Positions 8,493 to 17,714 of a DNA stretch of 64,000 bases are shown one piece after another (position 1 is the stretch's first letter; each line of letters starts with the position of its first letter). The notes beneath the pieces were generated by a model. It worked only from the letters and a program-made list of their open reading frames with translations, was not told where the DNA came from and ran no database searches. The position numbers and the translations under genes are program-made. Origin of the DNA: Nonomuraea glycinis (GTDB taxonomy: Bacteria > Actinomycetota > Actinomycetes > Streptosporangiales > Streptosporangiaceae); NCBI RefSeq assembly GCF_014646515.1, contig NZ_BMNK01000002.1, forward strand, positions 331,988 through 395,987. The letters run 5' to 3'.

Positions 8493-8588
8493 GTCTGAAA
8501 TCCCCACACGCCCGAAGGTGCCGCGAAAGCGGCGTCCGGCCGCAAGGCCGGGCGGGAATCCCCCGCCTTCAAGCGGGGGAGCCTTCAA
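8493..8588 (+). ncRNA. Putative guide-RNA (reRNA/omegaRNA) scaffold at the element's right end
   Basis: The stretch after tnpB contains nested hairpins: GCCGCGAAAGCGGC (8519-8532 region), CCGGCCGCAAGGCCGG, then an 8-bp stem TCCCCCGC/GCGGGGGA at 8559-8566 and 8573-8580 with a CTTCAA loop, ending in TTCAA. This is the position and shape of the TnpB guide RNA scaffold in characterised IS605 systems, in which the RNA overlaps the end of tnpB and the guide is the flanking DNA beyond the end. The guide would then start near 8589, inside the permease gene. The identification is by position and fold only. Confidence 0.55.
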
Positions 8589-9421
8589 ATGTGCCGCTTG
8601 TAGCTGCGTACCGACAGCGGCGCGAAGATCGCGATGACGACCAGGCACGCCACGAGCGTCCAGGCCGCCTCGCCGCTGACGACGGCGTTGTTGGCGAGGT
8701 CGCGGGCGGCCGTGACCAGGTGTGAGACCGGGTTGATCCGGACGAACGCGGCCAGCCAGTCGGGCAGGGTCTCGACGGGGACGAACGCGTTCGACAGGAA
8801 CGTCAACGGGAACATGATCATCATGGAGATGCCCTGGACGGCCTGGGCGCTCCTGGCGATCGTGCCGACCCAGGTGAAGACCCACGCCAGCGACCAGCCC
8901 GTGATGATCGCCAGGAGGATCGCGGCGAGCACGCCGCCCACCCCGCCGCCCGGCCGGTAGCCCATCACCACCCCCATGCCGAAGGTCAGCGTGGCCGCGG
9001 TCGTGTAGCGCAGCAGGTCGGCCACCATGGGGCCGGCGAGCGGCGCGATCCGGGAGATCGGCAGCGACTTGAACCGGTCGAAGACGCCCTTCTCCAGGTC
9101 CTCGCGCAGCTGCGTCCCCGTGGCCATGCACGTCGTCAGCACGGTCTGGGCGAGGATGCCGGGGATCATCAGGGGAAGGTAGCTCTGTACGTCGCCCGCG
9201 ATGGCGCCGCCGAAGATGAAGGCGAACATCGCGGTGAACAGGATGGGCTGCAGCGCCACGTCGAAGAACTGCTCCGGGTTGCGGCGCATCTTCTTGACCG
9301 CCCGCCAGGCCATCGCCAGGGTCTGGCTGAGTGTCTCGGCCAGGGAGACGCGCCGCCGGGCGGCCGCCACGCGTTCGGCGGCGCGGACCGTCTCGCGGGT
9401 GGGTGCGATCATGGTGCTCAT
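8585..9421 (-). CDS. ABC-2 type permease of a DrrAB-like exporter
   Basis: A 278-residue membrane protein with six hydrophobic spans and the conserved cytoplasmic loop DLEKGVFDRFKSLPISR (about residues 105-125), typical of daunorubicin-resistance type (DrrB) permeases. It pairs with the upstream ATPase: the genes overlap by ATGA at 9418-9421, implying coupled translation. An exporter of a hydrophobic compound or lipid is expected; the substrate cannot be read from sequence. The stop codon (complement of 8585-8587) lies inside the TTCAA that ends the tnpB element, so the C-terminus SYKRHI may have been set by the insertion. The length is close to family norm, so little or nothing was lost. Confidence 0.88.
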   Translation of the reverse strand: MSTMIAPTRETVRAAERVAAARRRVSLAETLSQTLAMAWRAVKKMRRNPEQFFDVALQPILFTAMFAFIFGGAIAGDVQSYLPLMIPGILAQTVLTTCMATGTQLREDLEKGVFDRFKSLPISRIAPLAGPMVADLLRYTTAATLTFGMGVVMGYRPGGGVGGVLAAILLAIITGWSLAWVFTWVGTIARSAQAVQGISMMIMFPLTFLSNAFVPVETLPDWLAAFVRINPVSHLVTAARDLANNAVVSGEAAWTLVACLVVIAIFAPLSVRSYKRHI

Positions 9422-10443
9422 CGGTTCTCCTCCGTGCCGTTCTGGTCGTCATGGTCCGTCTCGTGGCCGGTGAGGGCGAGGAACACCTCGTCCAGGCTGG
9501 GCTTGGCCACGCTCACCGAGGAGATCGACACCCCGGCGGTGCGCAGCGCGATCAGTACGTCCGCGGCCAGGTCGGCCTGGTCGAGGGCGACGTTGAGGCG
9601 GCCCCGCTCCGGGCTGAGGACCGGCTCGGAGCCGAGGACGCGCCGTACGATCTCCACGGCGACGGGCACCTCGTCCGGCTCGGCGAGCAGCAACTGGAGG
9701 GCGGAATTGCCGACCGCGGTCTTCAACTCGTCGGGGGTGCCCTCGGCGACCTTGCGGCCGTGGTCGATGACGGCGACGCGATCGGCGAGCTGATCGGCCT
9801 CGTCCAGATACTGTGTGGTCAGCAGCACGGTGCAGCCGTCGGCGACCAGACCGCGGATGGTGTCCCACATCTGGCCGCGCGTGCGCGGGTCGAGGCCGGT
9901 GGTCGGCTCGTCGAGGAAGATCAGCGGCGGCCTGGTGATCAGGCTGGCCGCCAGGTCGAGGCGCCGGCGCATGCCGCCGGAGAACTGCGCGATCGGTCGG
10001 TCGGCGGCCTCCTCCAGGCCGAACTGGCCCAGCAGTTCGGCGGCGATCCGCCGGGCGCGCGGTGCGGCGATGCCCTGCAGGCGGCCGAAGAGCCAGAGGT
10101 TCTCGCTGGCGGTCAGGTTCTCGTCGACCGACGCGTACTGCCCGGTGACGCCGACGAGCTGGCGGATCATGTGCGGGTTGCCGGCCACGTCGACCCCGAA
10201 GATCTCGGCGCGGCCCGCGTCGATCTTCAGCAGGGTGGCCAGCATTCTCAGCGTGGTGGTCTTGCCGGCGCCGTTCGGGCCGAGGACGCCGAAGATCTCA
10301 CCGGGGTGTACGTCCAGGTCGATCCCGTCGACGGCCCGATGCCCGCCGAACGCCTTCACCAGCCCTTCCGCGTGTACGGCCAGACCGGTGCTCCGGTCGG
10401 GGGGCGGGTCGCTCGCGATACGTCCGAGTTCTGTGATGCTCAT
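9418..10443 (-). CDS. ATP-binding protein of a DrrAB-like exporter
   Basis: A 341-residue ABC ATPase with Walker A GPNGAGKT (55-62), Q-loop near VTGQYASVD, signature FSGGM (154-158), Walker B LIFLDEP (174-180) and a switch region TTQYLDEAD, where Gln replaces the usual residue before the H-loop position as in DrrA proteins. The C-terminal 90-residue domain ends with PSLDEVFLALTG, the DrrA-type regulatory tail. It energises the permease encoded immediately downstream. The start at 10443 faces a 140-bp region shared with the divergent kinase gene. No regulator gene for the pair is adjacent. Confidence 0.93.
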   Translation of the reverse strand: MSITELGRIASDPPPDRSTGLAVHAEGLVKAFGGHRAVDGIDLDVHPGEIFGVLGPNGAGKTTTLRMLATLLKIDAGRAEIFGVDVAGNPHMIRQLVGVTGQYASVDENLTASENLWLFGRLQGIAAPRARRIAAELLGQFGLEEAADRPIAQFSGGMRRRLDLAASLITRPPLIFLDEPTTGLDPRTRGQMWDTIRGLVADGCTVLLTTQYLDEADQLADRVAVIDHGRKVAEGTPDELKTAVGNSALQLLLAEPDEVPVAVEIVRRVLGSEPVLSPERGRLNVALDQADLAADVLIALRTAGVSISSVSVAKPSLDEVFLALTGHETDHDDQNGTEENR

Positions 10444-10582
10444 GGCTTCACTCTCGGCGACGCCGGTTTCACGGCGCCCTCACCCGGTTTCACCGATTGC
10501 CGAGAGCGGCGGCCACTGATGCGAACTTTGTTCAGGTCGGGCGCATCGAATCACGCGTAGTCGTAGACATATGGGGTGAAGA

Positions 10583-13500
10583 ATGGCGACGGCGCTGCTC
10601 GACGGTGATCCGCAGCGGTTGGGGCCGTACTGGCTGGCCGGGCGGCTGGGGGCAGGTGGCCAGGGCGTGGTCTACGAGGCCTATACGGAGGACGGCTGCC
10701 GTGTCGCGGTCAAGGTCCTGCACGGCGACCAGGCCGCCGCGTTGGGCAGAGAGGCGACAGCTGCACAGCGGGTGGCCGCGTTCTGCACCGCGAGCGTGCT
10801 CGACGCCCAGTTGGAGGGGCCCCGCCCGTACATCGTCAGCGAGTACGTCGAAGGGCCGAGTCTGCGTCAGGTCGTCGCCGGGGGCCGCCGGTTCGCGGGC
10901 GGTGACCTGCACCGCCTGGCCACCGCCATCGCCACCGCCCTGACCGCCGTCCATGAGGCGGGCGTGATCCACCGCGATCTGAAGCCGGACAACGTGCTGC
11001 TCGGCCCGGACGGCCCGCGAGTGATCGACTTCGGCATCTCCCGAACGGTGGACATGTCGCTCACGGAGACCGGCCTGGTCACGGGCACGCCCACGTACAT
11101 GGCCCCGGAGGTGTTCACCGGACACCGCGCGGGAGCGCCGGCGGACGTGTTCGCCTGGGGCGGCATCGTGATGTTCGCCGCCACCGGCGCCGATCCGTTC
11201 CAGGCCGAGAGCCTGGGCGGGGTCATGCATCGTGTGTTGTCCGCCAACCCAGACCTCAGCGTGCTGCCGCAGTCGCTGCATCCGCTGGTGGCCGCCGCTC
11301 TGGCCAAGGATCCGCTCGACCGTCCGACCTCCCGCGAGCTGCTGCTCACTCTGGTCAGCGGCGGCGGGCGGCTGGACATCGCCCGGCTACTCGCTGAGGG
11401 CGGCCGCGAGGCCACCCGGATCGCCGTGCCGGCCGACGATCCCGCGTTGGGCGCGCTGGCGGAGAAGGCGTACGCGATGCTCAGGCCCGCCGAGCGTGAG
11501 CTGGTGGCCGAGGTGTTCCTGCGGCTGGTCACCGTGGACGAGCGCGGGGATCTGATCGTACGACGGGCGGCCCAGGCCGAGCTTCTCCAAGGAAGAGCAC
11601 AGCACGAGGCGGCGGCGATCAACCGGATCCTGGAGGTGTTCACGTACCTCCTGGCCAGGAGCGGCGAGGAGATCTGGCTGGCCCGGCCGGCCCTGCCGCA
11701 GGCCTGGCCCAGATACAGGCACTGGATCGACACCAACCGCGACGGGCTGGTCGTGCACCGGGAAATCCTCACGGCGGCGGGGCGGTGGGACAGAGCCGGT
11801 CGGCGGGACAGCGACCTGTTCCGCGGCAGCAGCCTGGACAATGCCCTGCGGTGGGCGGCGAACTCGCGGCGGAACATCACGCTGACCTCGGTGGAGCGAG
11901 GTTTTCTCCAAGCGAGCGCGGACCTGGTCAGGCGCGGCGCCAAGCGTGCCCGGCTGGTCTCGCTCAGCCTCGGCGGGTTGCTGGTGATCTCGCTGGTAGC
12001 CGGAGGGCTGGCCGTGCAGCAGGGTCTGATCGCCGATCGGCGCGCCGAAGAGATCACCGCGTCGCTCGGCACGTCGGAGGCGACTCGGCTGGCCGGGCTC
12101 GCGCAACAGATACGCCGCACGGATCCGATGCTGGCGATGCGGCTGAGCGTGGCGGCGTGGAGCCTGGACCGCACGTCGCTCACGAGGGAAGGGCTGATGA
12201 CGGCACTCGCCCAGCGCGAGTCGGCGATGTTCACGGATCGGGCGAGCGCCGGCGACACGGTCCGGGCGCTCGGCGCCGACGGGCGCACCCTGACCAGCGT
12301 CGGCCGGGACTCCGCCCAGGTGTGGGACGTCCGCACGGGGAAGCGGATCGGTGGGATCACCCGGCTGGACCTCGCCGGGGATCAGGTGCCCGCCGTGGCC
12401 TTGGCGCCGTCGGGTCGCATGTTCGTGGTCCTGACCGACAAGCGGCTCCGAGCCTGGGACCTGTCCAGCGGACAGACGATCGGAACCTGGACCTTCGGCC
12501 GCCCGCTCGATCTCGTCAACGGCTGGGCGGACATCACTCATGTGGACGACCGGACGGTGACGATCCGTGAGCCCGGCAAGAACCAGCGGTGGAATCCGCG
12601 GACCGGTGAGCGTACTCGGCTCCCCGCCGGCGTGGACGGCTCGTGGCTGGTGACACCGCGGGCGAAGACGGTGCGCCTGACCGACCTCAAGGACAGGTCC
12701 GTTGTGGACATCGGTCTCAAGGACGGCGCCGGCACGCAAGGGACCTGGAACGGCGGCGGGGTGACGGTCAGCGGCGACCGGAAGCTGCTCGCCTCGATCA
12801 CCGGCGAGGAGGTTCAGTTCTGGCGGATGGCCGATGCCCAGCTGCTCACCACGGTGCCACTGCTGGGCAATGCGGACACCGGCGGCGAGGAACCCCAGGG
12901 CGCCTTCGACGGCCGGACGTTCCGCTACCTTATCGAGGATCGGGTCTTCTCCATCGATGTCAGCGATCTCGCCGTCACACCGACGGGCTCCCCGACCAAT
13001 TTCGGCAAGCTGAGCCCGGGCGGACAGGTCCTGGCCTCCCAGACCGGTGATGTGACCCGGCTGCGCAACGTGCGCGACGGCAAGGCGGTGGGCGTGCTGC
13101 CCACCATGCAGAACGCTTTCTTCAGTAAGGACGGCAGGTTGCTGGCCGCGGTCGACCAGGGCAAAGTGAAGATCGTGGACGTCGCCTCGCGGGCTGTGCT
13201 GGGCGAGGTCGTTCCTGGTGAGGGAGGTCTGGAGCCCACCGTTGTGAGCTTCGGTCCTGACGGCACCCGCCTCGCGCTCGTCCTACGCAGCCCGGACGAC
13301 GGGCGCGGCGTGCTCCAGCACGCCGCCCAGGTATGGGATTGGCGGGCCGGGCGAAAGCTCTGGAGCGCGGCGCTCCCGGAGACGAACGACGTGGCCTTCT
13401 CCCCCGACGGCACCAAGCTGGCTGTCGCCGGTGCCGACCAGCGTCTGCTCGACGCGGCAACCGGCCAGTCGGTGACCGCGCCCTTCAGCGCCACCGGCAG

Positions 13501-13978
13501 AGACACCATCGGCACCCGGATCTTCTTCCTCCACAACGGCGAGGGCGTGGTGGTCCTGGACTCCCGAGGCCGCCTGACCCTGTGGGACACGACCGGTAAG
13601 CGCCTTGGGCCGGGCATCCGTGAGAAATCCGGCGATCTGTCGATCGCCGCCTACTCCCCGCGTGGGGACATCATCGCGATCGGCGCGGGCGACGGCAGGG
13701 TACGGCTGCTCGATCCGACCACGGGAACGAGCCTCGGCACGCTGCCCGACTCCGGAGGAGGGCAGGACCCTGACACGGGACAACTCCAGTCGATCGCCTT
13801 CACGGCCGACGGGACGGGCGTCGTCACCCTCGGCCTGAACGGCGTGGCGCGCACGCACATCGTCGAACCCGCCGGTGTCATCAGGGCGATCTGCCGGCGT
13901 GCGGGAGGTTCCCTCACCACCGCTGAGTGGAGTGCCTACATCCCTGCCCTTCCCTACCGTGAGAGCTGCCCCACGTGA
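10583..13978 (+). CDS. Transmembrane Ser/Thr protein kinase with WD40-like sensor
   Basis: A 1131-residue protein. The kinase domain (about 13-255) has the glycine loop GAGGQGVV (23-30), Lys44 in VAVKVL, HRDLKPDN (130-137), DFG (149-151) and APE (174-176), so it should be active. A helical linker (about 260-450) resembles the C-terminal part of nSTAND-WD40 proteins. One transmembrane helix follows (about 458-478). The remaining 650 residues form repeated WD40-like blades with motifs such as VRALGADGRTLTSVG, AQVWDVRTG and LTLWDTTG. By topology the propeller lies outside the membrane and the kinase inside, suggesting envelope or ligand sensing. The ATG follows GGGGTGAAGA. It is monocistronic and divergent from the ABC exporter. 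Confidence 0.92.
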   Translation: MATALLDGDPQRLGPYWLAGRLGAGGQGVVYEAYTEDGCRVAVKVLHGDQAAALGREATAAQRVAAFCTASVLDAQLEGPRPYIVSEYVEGPSLRQVVAGGRRFAGGDLHRLATAIATALTAVHEAGVIHRDLKPDNVLLGPDGPRVIDFGISRTVDMSLTETGLVTGTPTYMAPEVFTGHRAGAPADVFAWGGIVMFAATGADPFQAESLGGVMHRVLSANPDLSVLPQSLHPLVAAALAKDPLDRPTSRELLLTLVSGGGRLDIARLLAEGGREATRIAVPADDPALGALAEKAYAMLRPAERELVAEVFLRLVTVDERGDLIVRRAAQAELLQGRAQHEAAAINRILEVFTYLLARSGEEIWLARPALPQAWPRYRHWIDTNRDGLVVHREILTAAGRWDRAGRRDSDLFRGSSLDNALRWAANSRRNITLTSVERGFLQASADLVRRGAKRARLVSLSLGGLLVISLVAGGLAVQQGLIADRRAEEITASLGTSEATRLAGLAQQIRRTDPMLAMRLSVAAWSLDRTSLTREGLMTALAQRESAMFTDRASAGDTVRALGADGRTLTSVGRDSAQVWDVRTGKRIGGITRLDLAGDQVPAVALAPSGRMFVVLTDKRLRAWDLSSGQTIGTWTFGRPLDLVNGWADITHVDDRTVTIREPGKNQRWNPRTGERTRLPAGVDGSWLVTPRAKTVRLTDLKDRSVVDIGLKDGAGTQGTWNGGGVTVSGDRKLLASITGEEVQFWRMADAQLLTTVPLLGNADTGGEEPQGAFDGRTFRYLIEDRVFSIDVSDLAVTPTGSPTNFGKLSPGGQVLASQTGDVTRLRNVRDGKAVGVLPTMQNAFFSKDGRLLAAVDQGKVKIVDVASRAVLGEVVPGEGGLEPTVVSFGPDGTRLALVLRSPDDGRGVLQHAAQVWDWRAGRKLWSAALPETNDVAFSPDGTKLAVAGADQRLLDAATGQSVTAPFSATGRDTIGTRIFFLHNGEGVVVLDSRGRLTLWDTTGKRLGPGIREKSGDLSIAAYSPRGDIIAIGAGDGRVRLLDPTTGTSLGTLPDSGGGQDPDTGQLQSIAFTADGTGVVTLGLNGVARTHIVEPAGVIRAICRRAGGSLTTAEWSAYIPALPYRESCPT

Positions 13979-14018
13979 GGTCGGCGAGGCGGGCCACTGA
14001 CGCCCACCGTTCCAGGAG

Positions 14019-14891
14019 CTAGCCGATGAGGGCCTCGGTGATCTGGCGGGTGGTCTGGGCGGCGATTCTCGGGTGGGTGGCGGCATAGGCGGTGTAGGCG
14101 TTCAGGCCGGTGGCGAGGGCCCAGCCGCGGCCCCGGGTCCAGGTGGCGTCGTCCACGTCGAGTGCGGCGCGGAAGGCGGCCCGGCTGCCGGCCGACATCA
14201 GGGTGAAGGCGATGGTCAGGTCACAGGCCGGATCGCCGATGCCGAGCCCGCCGAAGTCGATGACCGCGCTGAGCCGGCCGTCGACGGTCAGCAGGTTGCC
14301 GGTGTGGAAGTCGCCGTGGAACCAGACCGGGGGACGATCCCATCCCGGGGCGTGCACGGCCGCGTCCCACAGCTCGGTCATGGCGGTGGCGTCGAACACG
14401 CCGCCGACCTCCGCGATGGCGGCCCGCGTCTCGTGATCCCGGTCCGCCAGCGGCCGGCCGGTGAGGTCCTTCACGGCCGGAGACTCGAACCGCTGGAGGG
14501 CGGCCAGGAATTCCGCCAGTTCGACGGCGGCCGTAGACGAGTCGGCCAGCGCCTCGACGGTGGCCACCTCGCCGTCAAGCCAGCGCGACACCGCCCACCG
14601 CCACGGATAGCCGAAGTCCGGCTCGCCCACCCCCACCGGTACCGGGATGGCCAGGGGCAGGCGCGGGGCCAGGCGGGGCAGCCACTCGAGCTCCTTCTCG
14701 GCCTGTCCGATGGCGCCGGCGTGGCGGGGCAGCCGGACGGACAGCCGCTCGCCCAGCCGATAGATCACATGGTCCGACCCGGCCGGGTCCAGGAGCCGCA
14801 AAGGCAGCGCGGCCCACTGCGGGAACTGCGTGTCGACCAGCCTCCTGGCCAGCGCTGCGTCGATCGTCGGGCGGGTGTCCGCGGTGGCCAA
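14019..14891 (-). CDS. Aminoglycoside phosphotransferase-like kinase (APH family)
   Basis: A 290-residue protein of the APH/choline-kinase fold. The catalytic loop is HGDFHTGN (about 192-199) and the metal-binding motif IDFGGLGIGDP (about 211-221), with the N-lobe PAGSDHVIYRLGERLSVRLPR. Family members phosphorylate aminoglycosides, macrolides, homoserine or other small alcohols; the true substrate is unknown. I chose the TTG at 14891 because AGAGGAG stands 7 bases upstream and homologues begin near TIDAALARRLV; upstream residues are not protein-like. It converges with the WD40 kinase. An intrinsic resistance role is possible but not shown. Confidence 0.85.
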   Translation of the reverse strand: MATADTRPTIDAALARRLVDTQFPQWAALPLRLLDPAGSDHVIYRLGERLSVRLPRHAGAIGQAEKELEWLPRLAPRLPLAIPVPVGVGEPDFGYPWRWAVSRWLDGEVATVEALADSSTAAVELAEFLAALQRFESPAVKDLTGRPLADRDHETRAAIAEVGGVFDATAMTELWDAAVHAPGWDRPPVWFHGDFHTGNLLTVDGRLSAVIDFGGLGIGDPACDLTIAFTLMSAGSRAAFRAALDVDDATWTRGRGWALATGLNAYTAYAATHPRIAAQTTRQITEALIG

Positions 14892-14974
14892 GAAACGACT
14901 CCTCTGTACGGTGGGCGGCCGGACCATCACAGTGCACCGCGGGCCTGCCTGTCGACCGAATATCCCGTGGGTGA

Positions 14975-16096
14975 TCAAGAGGTGGACGTGTCCGCGCGGG
15001 ACGGCAGGACGTGGGTGGCGAAGGCGTCGATGGCGTTGATGACGGCTTCGAAGCGCAGCGAGTGGAACAGGTCGAAGGCGTGCTGCCCGCCGGGTAGTTC
15101 GGCGTAGATGACCGGCTGGGCCGACACCTCGCGCAGGCGGTCGGCGAAGCGGCGGGCGTCTTCGACCGGGGCGACGGTGTCGCGGTCCCCGTGGGCGAGG
15201 AAGAACGGCGGCGCGTCCGGCCGGACATGGGCCAGGGGCGAGGTCCGCGAGTCGGCGTCGTAGTAGGGGCCGTAGTAGCCGCCCAGGCCGATCACTGCCG
15301 TGACGGAGGTGTCCACCTGCTCGAAGCCGGGCTGGAAGGCGGGCACGTTAGGGGTGAGCGCGGCCAGGGCCGCCATGTGCGCGCCGGCCGAGCTGCCCGC
15401 CAGGAAGATCCGATCGGGGTCGGCGCCATAGGCGCGCCCGTGCTCCCGGACCCAGGCGATCACCTTCTTGGCGTCCACCAGATGGTCCTGGAAGGTCGCC
15501 TCCGGCCGCAGGCGGTAGTTGGCGCTGACGCACACCCACCCCTGGCCGGCCAGGCGGTACAGCAGCGGCAGCGCCTGGGTGTTCTTCCTGCCCCCGGTAT
15601 AACCGCCGCCGTGCAGGTGGATCAGGACCGGGGCGGCGGCGGGCCGGGAGCGGTGGCGGTAGAGGTCCAGCAGGTTGCGCCTGCCCGCCGGGCCGTACCG
15701 GAGGTCGGGCACGCGCTCTACGGAACGGCGGCGGCGCAGGAAGGGGCGGAACAGAATGCGCCCGTACGGCAGGCGGCGCGAGACGGGCACCGTACCCATG
15801 GCGCGTTGTACGGCGGGCAGCGCCTGACGGCCGCGCCAGGCCACCAGGCCCAGGCCCGCCATGGTCACGACGGCCGCCCCGGCGATGACGGGCGAGGTCA
15901 GGTCGCCTTGGGCGAGGGCGAGGAGCGTGGCGGCCAGGAGCCAGGCCAACGGCATGAAGGGCAGCTCGTTGAGGGCCACGCCGAGGCGGAAGCCGAGCAT
16001 GGCGAGGACCCGAGGGCGGACGGGCGTGGCCAGGGCGAACGCCGTACAGATCGCGATGGGAACCAGGGTGATCAGGTATCCGTAGGGCAGGTTCAT
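14975..16096 (-). CDS. Membrane-anchored alpha/beta hydrolase (esterase/lipase type)
   Basis: A 373-residue protein. The first 90 residues contain three hydrophobic spans, unusual for this family, followed by a soluble hydrolase domain. The oxyanion motif is HLHGGGY (161-167), the nucleophile Ser236 in GSSAG, Asp in HGDRD (302-306) and His339 in GGQHAF, a complete HSL/BD-FAE-type triad. The substrate is probably an ester or lipid near the membrane. The start overlaps the stop of the upstream DUF6069 gene by ATGA (16093-16096), so the two are cotranslated. Confidence 0.85.
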   Translation of the reverse strand: MNLPYGYLITLVPIAICTAFALATPVRPRVLAMLGFRLGVALNELPFMPLAWLLAATLLALAQGDLTSPVIAGAAVVTMAGLGLVAWRGRQALPAVQRAMGTVPVSRRLPYGRILFRPFLRRRRSVERVPDLRYGPAGRRNLLDLYRHRSRPAAAPVLIHLHGGGYTGGRKNTQALPLLYRLAGQGWVCVSANYRLRPEATFQDHLVDAKKVIAWVREHGRAYGADPDRIFLAGSSAGAHMAALAALTPNVPAFQPGFEQVDTSVTAVIGLGGYYGPYYDADSRTSPLAHVRPDAPPFFLAHGDRDTVAPVEDARRFADRLREVSAQPVIYAELPGGQHAFDLFHSLRFEAVINAIDAFATHVLPSRADTSTS

Positions 16097-16470
16097 CGCC
16101 GCACCAGCCCCAGGACGAGGACGGCGCCGACGGTCAGGTGCAGCAGGACCAGCACCAGCGTCGCGGCGGCGCCGACGGCGCTGCCGAGCGGGCCGGTGAG
16201 CGACAGCGCGCATACGACCAGGGCGATGATCGTCCAGATGCGGCCGGGCCGGGCCGACCACCGCTCCAGGACGGCCAGCAGCGCCCAGCCCGCGAGCCCG
16301 GCCACCAGGCTGGCCACGGCGACCGACACCGGATCCACCGTCTGGGTGCCGCCGGCCATCCGCACGGTCAGCGTCGTTCCGGCCAGTGGGACCGCCAGGG
16401 CCCACACGACCAGGGCGAGCGCGGGTGCGCCGAGCACGGTGACGAGGAGTCTTCTGATGGAGGTGTTCAT
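16093..16470 (-). CDS. DUF6069-like four-helix membrane protein
   Basis: A 125-residue integral membrane protein with four hydrophobic segments, beginning MNTSIRRLLVTVLGAPALAL. Length, topology and the central loop (TVRMAGGTQTVDPVSV) fit the DUF6069 family of actinobacteria, whose function is not known. It is the first gene of a two-gene operon with the hydrolase and divergent from the sensor kinase at 16602, with about 130 bp of shared promoter region. The family call is from memory of the pattern. Confidence 0.65.
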   Translation of the reverse strand: MNTSIRRLLVTVLGAPALALVVWALAVPLAGTTLTVRMAGGTQTVDPVSVAVASLVAGLAGWALLAVLERWSARPGRIWTIIALVVCALSLTGPLGSAVGAAATLVLVLLHLTVGAVLVLGLVRR

Positions 16471-16601
16471 GCCGATCAGCCTCGCCCGCCCGGGCGGGTC
16501 GCCGCATCGGGCACGTGGTCGCGCGCTGTCCGTCCCCGGTGCGGGGCGGGTCCTCCTTTGGTAGGTGCCGGCCGTACCGTGGCCGTCATTAGCCTGGGCC
16601 G

Positions 16602-17714
16602 GTGAATGAGAAGCGATCCCCGCGGCCCGTGCACGTAGCGAGCGTGCTCCTCGGGGTGGGCACGTTGACCGCGGTGACGCTGTGGGGCCAGGCCGACGGA
16701 GGGCTGGACGTGGCGGTCGCGGTGGTGAGCCTGGTCGCGGCGCTCGCCCAGCTGTGGTGGCCGGTCCCCGGAGCGCTGGCGGCCACCCTCCTCGCGGCGC
16801 TCTCCCCGGTGGCGACGCCCGCCGCGACGATGGGGGCGCTCCAGGTGGCTTCGCGCAGGCGGTTCCCCGTCGCGGCGGCGGTCGCCGTGGCGGGCATGGC
16901 GGCCCACCTCGTCCAAGGGCTGTGGCGGCCGAACTCCGGCATCTCCTCGGGCTGGTGGCTGCTGCTGATCTGCGCCGCGTACGGCGCGCTGTTCGGCTGG
17001 GGCGCGCTGCTCCGTTCCCGCCGCGCGCTGCTCATCTCCCTGCACGAGCGGGCCGGTCGCGCCGAGGCCGAGCAGGGCAGGCGGGTCGCCGAGGCCCGGA
17101 TGGCCGAGCGCCGCAAGCTCGCCTGGGAGATGCACGACGTGCTGGCCCACCGCCTGTCGCTGGTGGCCACGCACGCCGGGGCGCTGGAGTACCGCCCCGA
17201 CTCCTCTCCCGAGCAGCTCGCGCGGGCCGCCGGGGTGATCCGTTCCGGGGTGCACCAGGCGCTGGAGGAGCTGCGCCAGGTGATCGGCCTGCTGCGCGAG
17301 GAGGACGACCTCGGGCTGGAGCCGCAGCCCACGCTGGCCGACCTGCCCCGGCTGACCGCCGACGCGCGCCAGGCAGGCCAGGCCGTACGGATCGACGACG
17401 AGACCGCCGACGCCGGCCTGCCCGCCGCCACCGCGCGGACGGGTTACCGGGTCGTCCAGGAAGGGGTGACCAACGCCCGCAAGCACGCCCCCGGCCAGCC
17501 GGTGGAGGTGCTGCTGCGCGGTGCTCCCGGCGCGCGCCTGCTGATCGACATCCGCAACCCGCTGCCCGCGCCCGGCTCGGCGCCGACCGTGCCCGGCAGC
17601 GGCGTCGGCCTGATCGGGCTCACCGAGCGGGTACGGCTGGCGGGCGGGCAACTGGACCACCAGAGCACCGGCGGACAGTTCCGGCTCCGGGCCTGGCTAC
17701 CATGGCCGGAGTGA
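16602..17714 (+). CDS. Sensor histidine kinase, NarL/DesK-type
   Basis: A 370-residue kinase with about five hydrophobic spans in residues 10-140, no large extracellular domain, a coiled-coil linker and a HisKA_3 dimerisation helix with the phospho-acceptor His178 in WEMHDVLAHRLSL. The ATPase domain has the N box VTNARKHAPG and the G box GSGVGLIGLTERV. It starts with GTG. It signals to the response regulator whose GTG overlaps its TGA (17711-17714). The signal is not evident; membrane-embedded DesK-like kinases often sense envelope state. Confidence 0.92.
   Translation: MNEKRSPRPVHVASVLLGVGTLTAVTLWGQADGGLDVAVAVVSLVAALAQLWWPVPGALAATLLAALSPVATPAATMGALQVASRRRFPVAAAVAVAGMAAHLVQGLWRPNSGISSGWWLLLICAAYGALFGWGALLRSRRALLISLHERAGRAEAEQGRRVAEARMAERRKLAWEMHDVLAHRLSLVATHAGALEYRPDSSPEQLARAAGVIRSGVHQALEELRQVIGLLREEDDLGLEPQPTLADLPRLTADARQAGQAVRIDDETADAGLPAATARTGYRVVQEGVTNARKHAPGQPVEVLLRGAPGARLLIDIRNPLPAPGSAPTVPGSGVGLIGLTERVRLAGGQLDHQSTGGQFRLRAWLPWPE

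Larger units (their letters stand above)
7200..8588 (+). mobile_element. IS605-type element carrying only tnpB (IS1341-like)
   Basis: The element holds a single intact tnpB and no tnpA, so it cannot mobilise itself and depends on a TnpA elsewhere. The right end is well defined: a strong hairpin at 8559-8580, then GCC and TTCAA at 8584-8588, resembling the TCAA right cleavage motif of ISDra2-type elements. The left end is less certain; it probably lies in 7195-7260, where short inverted motifs (ACTGTCAGT, CCTGCCAGG) precede tnpB. It is wedged between the 3' ends of two convergent host genes, an AfsR-like regulator and an ABC permease. Confidence 0.7.

Noticed and set aside
9418..14891. Antibiotic biosynthesis or resistance cluster
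   Set aside because: A DrrAB-like exporter and an APH-like kinase lie near an AfsR-type regulator, but no biosynthetic enzymes are present and the genes are on different strands with unrelated neighbours.
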